From NCBI RefSeq assembly GCF_040822065.1, contig NZ_CP162005.1, positions 5,208,001 through 5,272,000 on the forward strand: a DNA stretch of 64,000 nt, written 5' to 3'. The translations under genes and the position numbers were made by a program. The notes under the pieces were generated by a model that ran no database searches, was not told where the DNA came from, and saw only the letters and a program-made list of their open reading frames with translations. Each line of letters starts with the position of its first letter. The first letter of the stretch is position 1. Of the stretch, positions 1-8,148 are shown piece by piece. Source of the stretch: Pedobacter sp. WC2423 (lineage in GTDB: Bacteria > Bacteroidota > Bacteroidia > Sphingobacteriales > Sphingobacteriaceae).

Positions 1-437
1 AATCCAAAGTTGACGGAGATGTAGCAACCTTTATGGAAAAAGCTGCTCTTGGCGGAATGATGGAAGTTGATTTAGGTAAGATTGCTCAAAAATCAACCAA
101 TCCTGAGGTGAAAGCTTTTGCAGAAGAAATGGTTAAAGACCATGCTAAAGCAAATGCAGAACTTAAAGCAATAGCAGAAAAAGATAAGATTATTTTGCCT
201 TCAGCATTTCCAGCAGAAGATAAAGCACATATGGATATGATGAAAACAATGACAGGCACTGCCTTTGATCATCACTATATTGATATGATGGTAACCGATC
301 ATGATAAAACCATTACCTTATTTAAAGGTGCTGCAGTTTCCACTTCAAAAGAAGTAAGTGATTTTGCTAAAAAGATGCTGCCAATTATTACCGGCCATTA
401 TGAAAAAGCAAAAGCTATTCAGGCGAAGATGAAATAA
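1..437 (+). CDS. DUF4142 family protein (5' end outside window)
   Basis: The frame is open to the left edge, with SKVDGDVATF ahead of the first visible ATG at 33, so the start lies outside the window and the visible part is C-terminal. The protein is mostly helical and rich in Met, Lys, Glu and His (KAHMDMMKTM, HHYIDMMVTDH), as in the DUF4142 family, a ferritin-like four-helix group often exported in Bacteroidetes. Any signal peptide would lie in the missing part. The function of the family is not known to me; a metal or stress role is only inferred. It converges on the next gene and shares a hairpin terminator with it. Confidence 0.75.
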   Translation, partial: SKVDGDVATFMEKAALGGMMEVDLGKIAQKSTNPEVKAFAEEMVKDHAKANAELKAIAEKDKIILPSAFPAEDKAHMDMMKTMTGTAFDHHYIDMMVTDHDKTITLFKGAAVSTSKEVSDFAKKMLPIITGHYEKAKAIQAKMK

Positions 438-486
438 TTACTTTGTTTAAATCTTTGCGTTCGCAGGATGGAGACAGCCAAAATTA

Positions 487-518
487 AAAGGGCATTTTGT
501 TGTAACAAAATGCCCTTT
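487..518. terminator. Bidirectional hairpin terminator
   Basis: AAAGGGCATTTTGT and ACAAAATGCCCTTT form a near-perfect stem with a very short loop, with A-rich sequence before and T-rich sequence after. It lies between two convergent genes and can end transcripts from both. Confidence 0.8.
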
Positions 519-522
519 ATTC

Positions 523-2331
523 TTAGCCCTGAACGCTGACAGGGTCAAGTACCTGTGTAATTAATTTTAACTTTTCTTCTGCCTTCTGTAGCTGCTGATG
601 CAATTCTTGTGTAGCTATATCTGTCTGAAGCTTTAGCTCTGGAATCAGCTCCCTGTAATAATTAATTCCTTTAAATAACTCTGCTCTGAACTTCTCAAAA
701 TATTTAGTCTTTTTCGCATTCAGATCATGCAGTTGCGCAGTCAGATCTTTCTTTAGATAATCAACATATAAATGCAACTCATTGATAAATAAATTCGGAC
801 GGTTAAACTTAAAAGTAATGGCTTCCCTTCCGTAAATATGACTGATCATTTCTTTCAATGTATATTGTTTAGAAAAATAAGCAAGATTAGGACCCGGACA
901 AATACTCACTGCTTTATTCTCCCTTGGCTTTAACAGGTCATTTTTCAAATAAGCAGAAGCACACAATCCTTCACACAAACATATTTTTTCTGTGATCGCT
1001 TCAAATTTCTCTGTAAAAAGTACAGGATCCGGTTCTGTCGCTTCTAACTGTTTAATCTTCAGTCGCTGATATTCTCTGGAAGCAGTACAAATAGGTAATT
1101 CAGTAAATTCAGTATTTGTAGAAAGGAATTTTTTGGTACATGGACTGCCCGGTCTTCCTTTGGCTATCCGTTGTAAACGCTGCTCTTCAATAGTACTGTT
1201 TTTGAAATTGTTGAACAATACCCCCAGCGGTGAAGAATTGCTAACATAGAAATCATCCTGCTGTGCATTCGCTAAAGCCTCCAAAGTCTGCGCATCAACA
1301 TTAGTCGCTTCCGGAACCAGTAGAAACGGGCTTCCCCAGCCTGTAGCATCCAATTGATAATAATTAAGCAGGAAATCATTTTCTCCTGCCGTACCAATTC
1401 CTCCCTGAGCAGTAAATTTTAATACCGGAGTTCCGGCCAGTGAAATCCCTCTGGTCAATAAGGCTGCCTGATAAATGGCCGTTAACTCTTCGCGCAGCTC
1501 ATTCCGCTTTTGTTTAAATTCTTCTAATATTGGGCCCAGCAGTAAACCTTCGGTCGCAAAAGCATGACCGCCGCAATTCAATCCGGATTCTACTCTGAAT
1601 TCCGTTACCCATAATCCTTTTTTGGCCAGCATTTTCGCTTGTATAAGCGCTGACCTGAAATCACTAACCTTCAGGATGATCTTCTTTTTAATTCTGCCGT
1701 TTGCATCCGGGTAAAAATCGATGCAATTCTCCATATAAGTATAGAGCCTTGGATTTAGTCCCGCCGAAATGACCACAGCAGAAGATAAAGTACTGTTTCC
1801 AAAACCACGCATCGCTGCCAGTGCGTCTGTATAATCGTTGCCCAGATTTTCCTGGTTAACTGTATAATTAGCTTTATCCACCTTAGACATGATATTTACA
1901 TCAATATTTCCGGCTTTCATTTGCTGCCGCAGGTGAGCTTGTAAACTTACTTTCACCAGACCTTCTTCCAGTTGAAGCATTTCCAGATACTGACTTTTTA
2001 GTATAGAATTCTCCGGAAGAAGTTCAAAATAAGTATGTATAGTTGCACCTTCGTTAAAAGGTTCAGCTCTTAAGGTTTCAAACTGCTGTTCAACCAATTT
2101 GCCAATCAAATCAAGGTAGGCCGTAACCCTTCTTGCACGCCCGTCTTCTTCTTCTTTTTTGATCAGGACATAATCAAGTTTATTTGCTTCGGAATGAAAC
2201 TTTCTCATTCGCTCTGTCAATTCATCGTCAACGATAGAAAGGACTGAAGAAATACCATATTTAGCTACTTTTAAAGGAGTGTCAATGGAGTAACCTAATC
2301 CTAAAACGGGTATATGAAAAGTGTGGTTCAT
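523..2331 (-). CDS. Conserved hypothetical protein, possible flavin TIM-barrel with Cys cluster
   Basis: A 602-residue protein I cannot assign to a named function. The N-terminus (PVLGLGYSIDTPLKVAKYGI) and two Gly-rich segments (LNCGGHAF near residue 252, AQGGIGTAGENDF near 308) recall FMN-binding TIM barrels such as nitronate monooxygenases, but this is a weak resemblance. Cysteines are concentrated late in the chain: C398, C415, C451, C453, C457 and C478, the middle three in the form CLCEGLC, which would suit an iron-sulfur or zinc site. There is no signal peptide and no membrane segment, so it is probably cytoplasmic. It is divergent from a small membrane-protein gene, and the shared promoter region carries an FNR-like box at 2389. 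A role in low-oxygen metabolism is inference from that. Confidence 0.6.
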   Translation of the reverse strand: MNHTFHIPVLGLGYSIDTPLKVAKYGISSVLSIVDDELTERMRKFHSEANKLDYVLIKKEEEDGRARRVTAYLDLIGKLVEQQFETLRAEPFNEGATIHTYFELLPENSILKSQYLEMLQLEEGLVKVSLQAHLRQQMKAGNIDVNIMSKVDKANYTVNQENLGNDYTDALAAMRGFGNSTLSSAVVISAGLNPRLYTYMENCIDFYPDANGRIKKKIILKVSDFRSALIQAKMLAKKGLWVTEFRVESGLNCGGHAFATEGLLLGPILEEFKQKRNELREELTAIYQAALLTRGISLAGTPVLKFTAQGGIGTAGENDFLLNYYQLDATGWGSPFLLVPEATNVDAQTLEALANAQQDDFYVSNSSPLGVLFNNFKNSTIEEQRLQRIAKGRPGSPCTKKFLSTNTEFTELPICTASREYQRLKIKQLEATEPDPVLFTEKFEAITEKICLCEGLCASAYLKNDLLKPRENKAVSICPGPNLAYFSKQYTLKEMISHIYGREAITFKFNRPNLFINELHLYVDYLKKDLTAQLHDLNAKKTKYFEKFRAELFKGINYYRELIPELKLQTDIATQELHQQLQKAEEKLKLITQVLDPVSVQG

Positions 2332-2388
2332 GCAATTCTATTTTATCTGTAGGACGGCAAAATAGCGGAGAAATCCGGGTATAAAATA

Positions 2389-2400
2389 TGACATGTATCA
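2389..2400. promoter_or_regulatory. FNR/CRP-like box TGACATGTATCA
   Basis: TGAC-N4-ATCA fits the Crp/Fnr core TGA-N6-TCA. It lies in the divergent region, about 57 bases upstream of the 602-residue gene and 97 upstream of the 2497 gene. The same layout is found at 5131 and 15391. Probable operator for the REC-Crp regulator encoded at 4069, by inference. Confidence 0.5.
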
Positions 2401-2496
2401 TTATTTTTTATGATTTATACCTGTACCCAGCATGACAGAAATCATAGATAGACCCGGCAGATGCGCAGATATTTGTAGTAAGAAAAACAACATATT

Positions 2497-2823
2497 ATGG
2501 CAACTTTAACCTTAAATACCGCCCCATCCATCAGTCTGTGGTCTAAATATCTAAACTTTGCTGATAGCCAGAAACCTAATCACTTAGGCTGGTTTTTAGT
2601 CTCAATTGTTTTACATGCTACGATCCTTGTTCCATTAACTTTTGTACTGGTTTATTCTCTGGACGGTTATGTGATCCCATGTTTAGCAGTCAGCATGCTG
2701 ATCTTCTTTGCAAACATTGTGGCAAATATGAGTAGTGCAAGTACCAGGGTAACCATCGGTGTATTTTACCTGAGCCTGTTGATCCATGCAGCGATCCTTT
2801 TAATTACAGTTGCTGGCCTCTGA
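2497..2823 (+). CDS. Small membrane protein of unknown function
   Basis: A 108-residue protein with a polar 30-residue N-terminus (SKYLNFADSQKPNHLGW) followed by three or four hydrophobic segments (about residues 32-52, 56-75 and 86-108). I do not recognise a family. The ATG is preceded by an A-rich stretch, as is usual in Bacteroidetes. It sits 44 bases upstream of the oxygen-sensor kinase gene in the same direction and may share its transcript. The FNR-like box at 2389 upstream suggests that it is induced under low oxygen; this is inference. Confidence 0.65.
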   Translation: MATLTLNTAPSISLWSKYLNFADSQKPNHLGWFLVSIVLHATILVPLTFVLVYSLDGYVIPCLAVSMLIFFANIVANMSSASTRVTIGVFYLSLLIHAAILLITVAGL

Positions 2824-2847
2824 ATACTGGCCTGTTAATAGATTTTC

Positions 2848-2855
2848 TATATTTG
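2848..2855 (+). promoter_or_regulatory. Candidate -7 box TATATTTG
   Basis: Matches the Bacteroidetes -7 consensus TAnnTTTG, 12 bases before the ATG of the sensor kinase. I do not see a clear -33 box at the usual spacing, so this is tentative. Confidence 0.35.
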
Positions 2856-2867
2856 TAAAAATCGATT

Positions 2868-4079
2868 ATGGAAAAAGCAAGGTTATTAGAGGCGATTATT
2901 GAAACAGCTATTGATGGAATTATTACCATTGATGAGAGAGGGAAAATAGAAAGCCTTAACCCTGCGGCACTTAAACTTTTTGGCTATACCATTGACGAAG
3001 TAATCGGACAGAACATCTCTAAACTCATGCCTGAACCGGACAAAGCCAGGCATGATGGCTACCTGGCCAATTACCATAATACGGGTGAAAAACATATCAT
3101 TGGCAAAGGGAGAGAAGTTAAAGGATTGCGGAAAGATGGTACTACCTTTCCTTTCAGACTTGCCGTGAGTGAAGTTCAATATGAAAACCGTAAAATATAT
3201 ACTGGATTCATCCATGATCTGTCCAAAGAAAAAGAAGCAGAAGAACGCTTACAGGATTATGCGGCCGAACTGGAAAACCTGGTAGAGGAGCGGACTAAAT
3301 CATTGAAAAAAACAGTAACTGCTTTAAGAGAAGCTAAAGAAGAGGTCAGTTTGTCGCTTGAAAAAGAAAAAGAGCTGAACCAGATGAAAAGCAGGTTTGT
3401 CTCGATGGCATCCCATGAATTCCGTACTCCACTAAGTTCAGTACAGCTTTCTGCTTCTCTTATTGAAAAGTACGCACAGCCATTTCAGAATGCAAATATT
3501 GAGAAACACGTACATAAAATAAAGAATGCAGTCGGTAACCTGACTACAATCCTCAACGATTTCCTCTCTCTGGAAAAACTGGAAGCCGGAAGAGTAGAGC
3601 CTGCATTTCAGCCCTTTGATCTGGTTAAATTATCAGAAGAAATTACCGAAGAGATGCAGATGATTGCCAAACAGGACCAGCATATTATTTATCAGCATAC
3701 AGGACTGGAGAGTATGGTTTTACTCGATCAGAACCTGTTGAAAAATTGCATGATCAATCTGATCAATAATGCAATCAAATATTCCGGGGAAAATACTTTT
3801 ATTGAGTTTAACACTGAAATCAATGAACATCAGTACCTGGTTACCTTGAAAGACAACGGTATTGGTATTCCCGATACCGATCAAAGACATTTATTCCAGC
3901 CATTTTTCAGAGCACATAATACAGGGAATATTCCGGGTACAGGCCTGGGCCTTAATATTGTACTGCGGTATGTGGGCTTGATGAATGGTGAGGTACAATT
4001 TGAAAGTAAAATTAACGAAGGAACTAAATTCACCCTATCTTTCAATAAACAGGCAGAATTCAAGCAGGATGGAAAATAA
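2868..4079 (+). CDS. FixL-like heme-PAS sensor histidine kinase
   Basis: 403 residues: one PAS domain (about 5-120), a coiled-coil linker (about 120-172), HisKA with the H-box SHEFRTP (phospho-acceptor H183), and an ATPase domain ending in a G-box (GTGLGLNI). The PAS segment LMPEPDKARHDGYL closely follows rhizobial FixL. H62 falls at the position of the heme-ligand His (H200 in B. japonicum FixL), and H76 and R82 fall 14 and 20 residues later, exactly as FixL H214 and the distal Arg R220. FixL R206 is replaced by N68. Oxygen sensing through heme is therefore well supported by motif, though not proven. There are no transmembrane segments, so it is a soluble kinase. It overlaps its likely partner regulator by 11 bases and lies close to hemN and the cbb3 oxidase operon. 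Confidence 0.85.
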   Translation: MEKARLLEAIIETAIDGIITIDERGKIESLNPAALKLFGYTIDEVIGQNISKLMPEPDKARHDGYLANYHNTGEKHIIGKGREVKGLRKDGTTFPFRLAVSEVQYENRKIYTGFIHDLSKEKEAEERLQDYAAELENLVEERTKSLKKTVTALREAKEEVSLSLEKEKELNQMKSRFVSMASHEFRTPLSSVQLSASLIEKYAQPFQNANIEKHVHKIKNAVGNLTTILNDFLSLEKLEAGRVEPAFQPFDLVKLSEEITEEMQMIAKQDQHIIYQHTGLESMVLLDQNLLKNCMINLINNAIKYSGENTFIEFNTEINEHQYLVTLKDNGIGIPDTDQRHLFQPFFRAHNTGNIPGTGLGLNIVLRYVGLMNGEVQFESKINEGTKFTLSFNKQAEFKQDGK

Positions 4080-5133
4080 GAAACAAAAGATATTAATTAT
4101 TGAAGACAATGATGATATCAGAGAAAGCACAGCGGAAATACTAGAATTGGCCGATTACGAGGTTTTCCAGGCAGATAATGGAAAAACAGGAGTAGAAATG
4201 GCGCATAGTCATTTACCAGACCTGATTCTTTGCGATATTATGATGCCTGAACTGGACGGTTACGGTGTACTTTATCTCCTGAATAAAAGTCCGGAAACCG
4301 CAGCTACTCCGTTTATTTTCTTAACCGCAAAAGCCGAAAGAATGGATATGCGTAAAGGGATGGAAATGGGGGCAGATGATTACCTGGTGAAACCTTTCGA
4401 TGATGTAGAACTGCTGAATGCAATAGAAAGCAGGTTTAGCAAAAGAGAAAAACAAGAACTTTATTACAGCAAGTCAATTGATAAATTAAATACACTGGTT
4501 TCCTCCAGCCAGGGAGTGAAAGAACTTGATAAACTGATGCAGGACCGTAAAGTCCGCACCATTAAAAAGAAGCAGATTATTTATTACGAAGGAGATACCG
4601 TTTCAGGGATCTACCTGGTTTTGAGTGGAAAGGTGAAAACCATTAAACTTACTGAAGACGGAAGAGAACTTTTAACAGGAATGTATGGTGCTGATGAATA
4701 TTTCGGTATCCCTGCTTTGCTTTTAAATGAACCTTATGCCGAGACTGCTGAAGCTTTGGAAGATACAACGATATGCCAGCTTCCAAAAGAAATGCTCGAA
4801 GAGCTGCTGAACCGCTATCCTGACGTTGGCAGACAGTTTATTCACATTCTTTCCAATAACCTGCTGGATAAAGAAGAACAGTTGCTGCAATTAGCCTATC
4901 ATTCTGTTCGTAAAAGGATGGCAGAGGTATTATTGCGCCTGTGTAAACTAGAAAAACAAGAAGGCCAGATTAACCTTAAGATCTCCAGAGATAACCTTGC
5001 GGCAATGGCAGGAATGGCTACTGAAACGGTCAGCCGTATTCTAAGTGATTTCAAAGATGAAGGCATTATAGAAAGAAAAGGCAGTCAGATCGGAATCCTC
5101 GATCAGACAAAACTTCAGCAGATGAAAAACTGA
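4069..5133 (+). CDS. Response regulator fusion: receiver + Crp/Fnr DNA-binding protein
   Basis: Start taken at the ATG at 4069, which overlaps the kinase stop; the frame also opens upstream, but that part lies inside the kinase. 354 residues: a receiver domain (about 1-125) with acidic pair E12/D13, phospho-acceptor D56 in LCDIMMP and K108 in VKPF; a linker; a cyclic-nucleotide-type beta-roll (about 160-275); and a Crp helix-turn-helix (LAAMAGMATETVSRIL). The Fnr-type N-terminal cysteine cluster is absent, so oxygen is not sensed by Fe-S here. The input is expected from the FixL-like kinase. The protein combines the jobs of FixJ and FixK in one chain. Its likely targets carry the TGA-N6-TCA boxes at 2389, 5131 and 15391. 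Confidence 0.85.
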   Translation: MENKKQKILIIEDNDDIRESTAEILELADYEVFQADNGKTGVEMAHSHLPDLILCDIMMPELDGYGVLYLLNKSPETAATPFIFLTAKAERMDMRKGMEMGADDYLVKPFDDVELLNAIESRFSKREKQELYYSKSIDKLNTLVSSSQGVKELDKLMQDRKVRTIKKKQIIYYEGDTVSGIYLVLSGKVKTIKLTEDGRELLTGMYGADEYFGIPALLLNEPYAETAEALEDTTICQLPKEMLEELLNRYPDVGRQFIHILSNNLLDKEEQLLQLAYHSVRKRMAEVLLRLCKLEKQEGQINLKISRDNLAAMAGMATETVSRILSDFKDEGIIERKGSQIGILDQTKLQQMKN

Positions 5134-5142
5134 TCCAGATCA
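5131..5142. promoter_or_regulatory. FNR/CRP-like box TGATCCAGATCA
   Basis: Arms TGAT and ATCA separated by four bases, beginning at the TGA stop codon of the REC-Crp gene, 75 bases before the next start. It is placed to control the short orphan gene and hemN, a known target of Fnr-type regulators in other bacteria. Confidence 0.5.
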
Positions 5143-5216
5143 TATTTATGGCTGACTAACCTCATTCTCTGCCACTTGTTTTCGGGTTAATTTTGCTCAT
5201 TAACAAATCGATCCGA

Positions 5217-5675
5217 ATGAGAGTAGTAGCCTATAGTATTAAATCTTTTGAAAAAGAGCCACTGGCAATAGCCAACCACAAGAAACACGATATTACGTTA
5301 ATATCCAATTCACTAAGCCCGGATACAGTGAGCTATGCAGCAGGAAAAGAAGCTGTTATTGTTTTCACAGATGATGTGGTTTCTGAAGCCGTAATCAATA
5401 GCCTGGCTGATCTGGGCGTAAAGTATATCGCAACCCGGTCTACCTCTACCCAGCATATCAACCAGGAAACGGCTGCCCTGCGCAATATTAAAATTGCAAA
5501 TGTACCGGCAGTTTCTTTAATGGCAGATACCACTGATGAGCTCTCCCTTGCTTTAGCCAGAGAGACTATCTTAAACCTTGATAAATGGCAGCAGAACCGT
5601 TGTTTAGGCGCTGCTTGTGTTTGTTCAAAAGCCTGTGATCAGGTTCACCCTAAAACACCGGATCATGAGCATTAA
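5217..5675 (+). CDS. Orphan D-2-hydroxyacid dehydrogenase N-terminal-like domain with Cys tail
   Basis: Start taken at ATG 5217; an in-frame TTG at 5193 is less likely. The 152 residues match the first part of the catalytic domain of D-lactate dehydrogenase (MRVVAYSIKSFEKEPL, GVKYIATRSTSTQHI, VPAVSLMADTTDE), but the chain ends where the NAD-binding domain should begin. The typical active-site Arg, Glu and His of the full enzyme are thus mostly missing, and dehydrogenase activity is unlikely. The end carries a CX4CXCX3C cluster (CLGAACVCSKAC) near residues 131-141, which could bind a metal or Fe-S cluster. It overlaps hemN by 11 bases, so the two are translationally coupled. Function unknown. 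Confidence 0.65.
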   Translation: MRVVAYSIKSFEKEPLAIANHKKHDITLISNSLSPDTVSYAAGKEAVIVFTDDVVSEAVINSLADLGVKYIATRSTSTQHINQETAALRNIKIANVPAVSLMADTTDELSLALARETILNLDKWQQNRCLGAACVCSKACDQVHPKTPDHEH

Positions 5676-7029
5676 AACACTGATTGCAAAATACCATGTT
5701 GCCGCGCCCCGTTATACCAGTTATCCTACCGTTCCTTATTGGGACACCGAAGGATTTGATCAGGAAAAATGGGCTTATGCAGTGCGCAAGTCATTCACAC
5801 ACAGTAATCAACAGGATGGAATCAGCGTATATATCCATTTGCCTTTTTGTGAAAGTTTGTGTACCTATTGCGGATGTAATACCCGTATTACACGCAACCA
5901 CAAAGTGGAAAATCCTTATATCGAAACCGTCCTGAAAGAATGGAAGTTATATCAGAAATTATTTGATAGTAAACCTGTGATCCGGGAATTGCATTTAGGA
6001 GGAGGAACACCTACATTCTTTAGTCCTGAAAACCTGGAACTGCTGATTGACGGAATCCTTAATCAGTCGGTTATCCATGAAGATGCAGAATTCAGTTTTG
6101 AAGGGCATCCAGGCAATACAACCCAGGCACATTTAGATATACTTTATCAATTGGGTTTTGGGCGTTTGAGTTTAGGTATTCAGGATTTTGATCCTAAAGT
6201 GCAGCTTGCAATTAACAGAATACAAAGCGTTGAAGAGGTCGCTTTAGTTACACAGCAAGCCAGGGATGCAGGTTACCATTCTATCAATTATGATTTGATT
6301 TACGGTCTTCCTTTACAAAATATGGAAGGGTTATCTGATACTATTTCTTCGGTATTGACCTTACGTCCGGACAGAATCGCTTTTTACAGTTATGCACATG
6401 TACCCTGGGTAAGACCCGGACAGCGCAGATATACAGAAATGGATCTTCCTGCGGCTGAATTAAAACAGGAATTATATGAATTAGGACGCGAAATGCTGAA
6501 AGCAGGTGGCTATGTGGAGATCGGAATGGATCACTTTACCCTGGCGACCGATAGCCTGTATCAGGCTGAAAAAGAAGGGAAGCTACACCGTAATTTTATG
6601 GGCTACACTCATCAGTATAGTAAACTGATGATCGGATTAGGCGTTTCTTCTATCAGTGATAGCTGGACTGCTTTTGCGCAGAATGTGAAAAAGGTAGAAG
6701 ATTATATAAGCTTGGTTAATGAAGGGAAAATACCTGTTTTTAAAGGCCATATCCTGGATCAGGAAGACCTGGTGATCAGAAGACATATTTTAAACCTGAT
6801 GTGCAAAGGGGAGACCTCATGGGCTAAATCAGGGGAACAGAGTGCAGGTTTCAGTAAAGGCCTGGAAAGGATGGCGTTAATTGCTGATGATGGTCTGGTG
6901 ATGATCAGCGGTACTGAGTTAAAAGTAACCGTATTGGGTAAAAGATTCTTAAGGAATATCTGTATGGCACTGGATTCAAGGCTTTATGCTAATCAGCCAC
7001 AGACCCAGTTATTTAGTATGGCAGGGTAA
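5665..7029 (+). CDS. hemN: Oxygen-independent coproporphyrinogen III oxidase
   Basis: Radical-SAM enzyme that decarboxylates two propionates of coproporphyrinogen III to make protoporphyrinogen IX without oxygen, in heme synthesis. The 454 residues carry the Fe-S motif CESLCTYCGCN, matching the HemN form CX3CX2CXC, followed by ELHLGGGTPTFF and EGHPGNT. The C-terminal HemN domain is present and the length is normal. Start chosen at ATG 5665 (MSIKTLIAKYHVAAPRYTSYP), which aligns with known HemN N-termini; the longer reading lies in the preceding gene. Its place next to the oxygen-sensing pair and the cbb3 operon fits heme supply at low oxygen. It ends 16 bases from the convergent TauE-like gene. 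Confidence 0.93.
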   Translation: MSIKTLIAKYHVAAPRYTSYPTVPYWDTEGFDQEKWAYAVRKSFTHSNQQDGISVYIHLPFCESLCTYCGCNTRITRNHKVENPYIETVLKEWKLYQKLFDSKPVIRELHLGGGTPTFFSPENLELLIDGILNQSVIHEDAEFSFEGHPGNTTQAHLDILYQLGFGRLSLGIQDFDPKVQLAINRIQSVEEVALVTQQARDAGYHSINYDLIYGLPLQNMEGLSDTISSVLTLRPDRIAFYSYAHVPWVRPGQRRYTEMDLPAAELKQELYELGREMLKAGGYVEIGMDHFTLATDSLYQAEKEGKLHRNFMGYTHQYSKLMIGLGVSSISDSWTAFAQNVKKVEDYISLVNEGKIPVFKGHILDQEDLVIRRHILNLMCKGETSWAKSGEQSAGFSKGLERMALIADDGLVMISGTELKVTVLGKRFLRNICMALDSRLYANQPQTQLFSMAG

Positions 7030-7045
7030 TACTATTAAATCCGGA

Positions 7046-7723
7046 TCAGTTACAGATAGCAGTTCCGGCTCCGGCCGGGCTCAAATAGGGGATATTCAAT
7101 TCCATTCCCCGGAGGATAAACCAGATGCCCAGCATAACCATCAAGTAAGGAATCATTTGATTCAGCTTTCTTCTGAAAAGTGCCGAAGTAAAACCAGCAC
7201 TTATTCCGGCGATAAACATCAAAGGAACAGTCCCCATTCCATACCAGAACATATATTCAACAGCTGTATTCACACCCCCTGTATTTAATGCCCCGGTCAA
7301 AGCCAGGTAGACTAAACCACAAGGCAGAAAACCATTTACGATGCCAATGATCAGGTGATTCGCTTTATGCTTTACTGCATAACCAAATAACTGGTTAAAG
7401 GGCTGAAGCAACTTCCCATTCATCCTTCCGGCAGAGAAATTAAATAGCCTTGAAGCTGCGGCAATCAAAATCAATATACCGCTTAAAATACTGATATATT
7501 GCTGCGCACCTGCCAGCCAGATCTGGCGGCCAATCAGTCCGATTACGGCTCCTAAAATACAATAGGAGATAATTCTTCCGCCCTGATAACTTAATTTATC
7601 CAGCACGAGGAATCCCCAGCCTTTTTTTAAGGTGGGGACTGCAAAAGCCAGTGGGCCGCACATACCTAAACAATGTACGCTGCCCATCAAACCTATCAGA
7701 AATGCTAAATACTGATCACTCAT
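7046..7723 (-). CDS. UreH/TauE-like membrane protein of the cbb3 cluster
   Basis: 225 residues with six or so membrane segments and the motif GLMGSVHCLGMCGPLAFA near the start, followed by GFLPCGLVY. These are typical of the DsbD_2 / sulfite-exporter-TauE-like proteins that follow ccoGH in many genomes. Members are thought to help metal or redox delivery for cytochrome oxidase assembly; the exact substrate is not known. The Cys pairs (HCLGMC, PCG) would suit copper or thiol chemistry. Its start overlaps the stop of ccoH (ATGA type), so it is the last gene of the cco operon. Confidence 0.8.
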   Translation of the reverse strand: MSDQYLAFLIGLMGSVHCLGMCGPLAFAVPTLKKGWGFLVLDKLSYQGGRIISYCILGAVIGLIGRQIWLAGAQQYISILSGILILIAAASRLFNFSAGRMNGKLLQPFNQLFGYAVKHKANHLIIGIVNGFLPCGLVYLALTGALNTGGVNTAVEYMFWYGMGTVPLMFIAGISAGFTSALFRRKLNQMIPYLMVMLGIWFILRGMELNIPYLSPAGAGTAICN

Positions 7724-8145
7724 TTGATATTAATTTCCTGTTCGATGAGATATTTTTCAGACTGACTTTCCCATTCCACGATTAACCGCCATGATCCTTT
7801 TGGTAAATGTTGTGCAGGAATCAATACCTTTCTGTTCTGGTCTGTTTCAAAAGGCATTGCCCTGTCCAGTCTTTTGTCCGAAGTACGCATCAGGCGTAAA
7901 TTCCCTTTGGCCTGTTCCTTAAAAACCAGGCTGATTGTTTCTCTGCTCACCACTATTTCTGGTTTCGCATGATCAATATTTACTTGTTCTTTCAGCTTAT
8001 AGACCTTGTCATAATTAATCCCTTTCTCATAATAATCATTGTCTACCAGCGCATCCGTTTTACTATTAAACATGATGACAACCAGTACGATGATGAAACT
8101 CATGAAAGTGCCCATGCCGAGCAATACTTTTATTCCCCAATTCAT
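7720..8145 (-). CDS. ccoH: FixH/CcoH-like cbb3 oxidase assembly protein
   Basis: 141 residues with a single N-terminal membrane helix (MNWGIKVLLGMGTFMSFIIVLVVIM) and a short extracytoplasmic beta-rich domain, as in FixH. It contains the usual DYYEKGINYD segment after the helix. FixH proteins act with FixG/CcoG and the copper ATPase CcoI in cbb3 maturation. It sits four bases after ccoG and overlaps the next gene, as expected for an operon. Confidence 0.85.
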   Translation of the reverse strand: MNWGIKVLLGMGTFMSFIIVLVVIMFNSKTDALVDNDYYEKGINYDKVYKLKEQVNIDHAKPEIVVSRETISLVFKEQAKGNLRLMRTSDKRLDRAMPFETDQNRKVLIPAQHLPKGSWRLIVEWESQSEKYLIEQEINIK

Positions 8146-8148
8146 AAT

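Noticed and set aside
3985..4068. N-terminal extension of the REC-Crp regulator
   Set aside because: It lies within the end of the kinase gene; the receiver domain starts naturally at the ATG at 4069.
5617..5664. N-terminal extension of HemN
   Set aside because: The extension is the other-frame reading of the Cys tail of the preceding gene; HemN homology begins at 5665.
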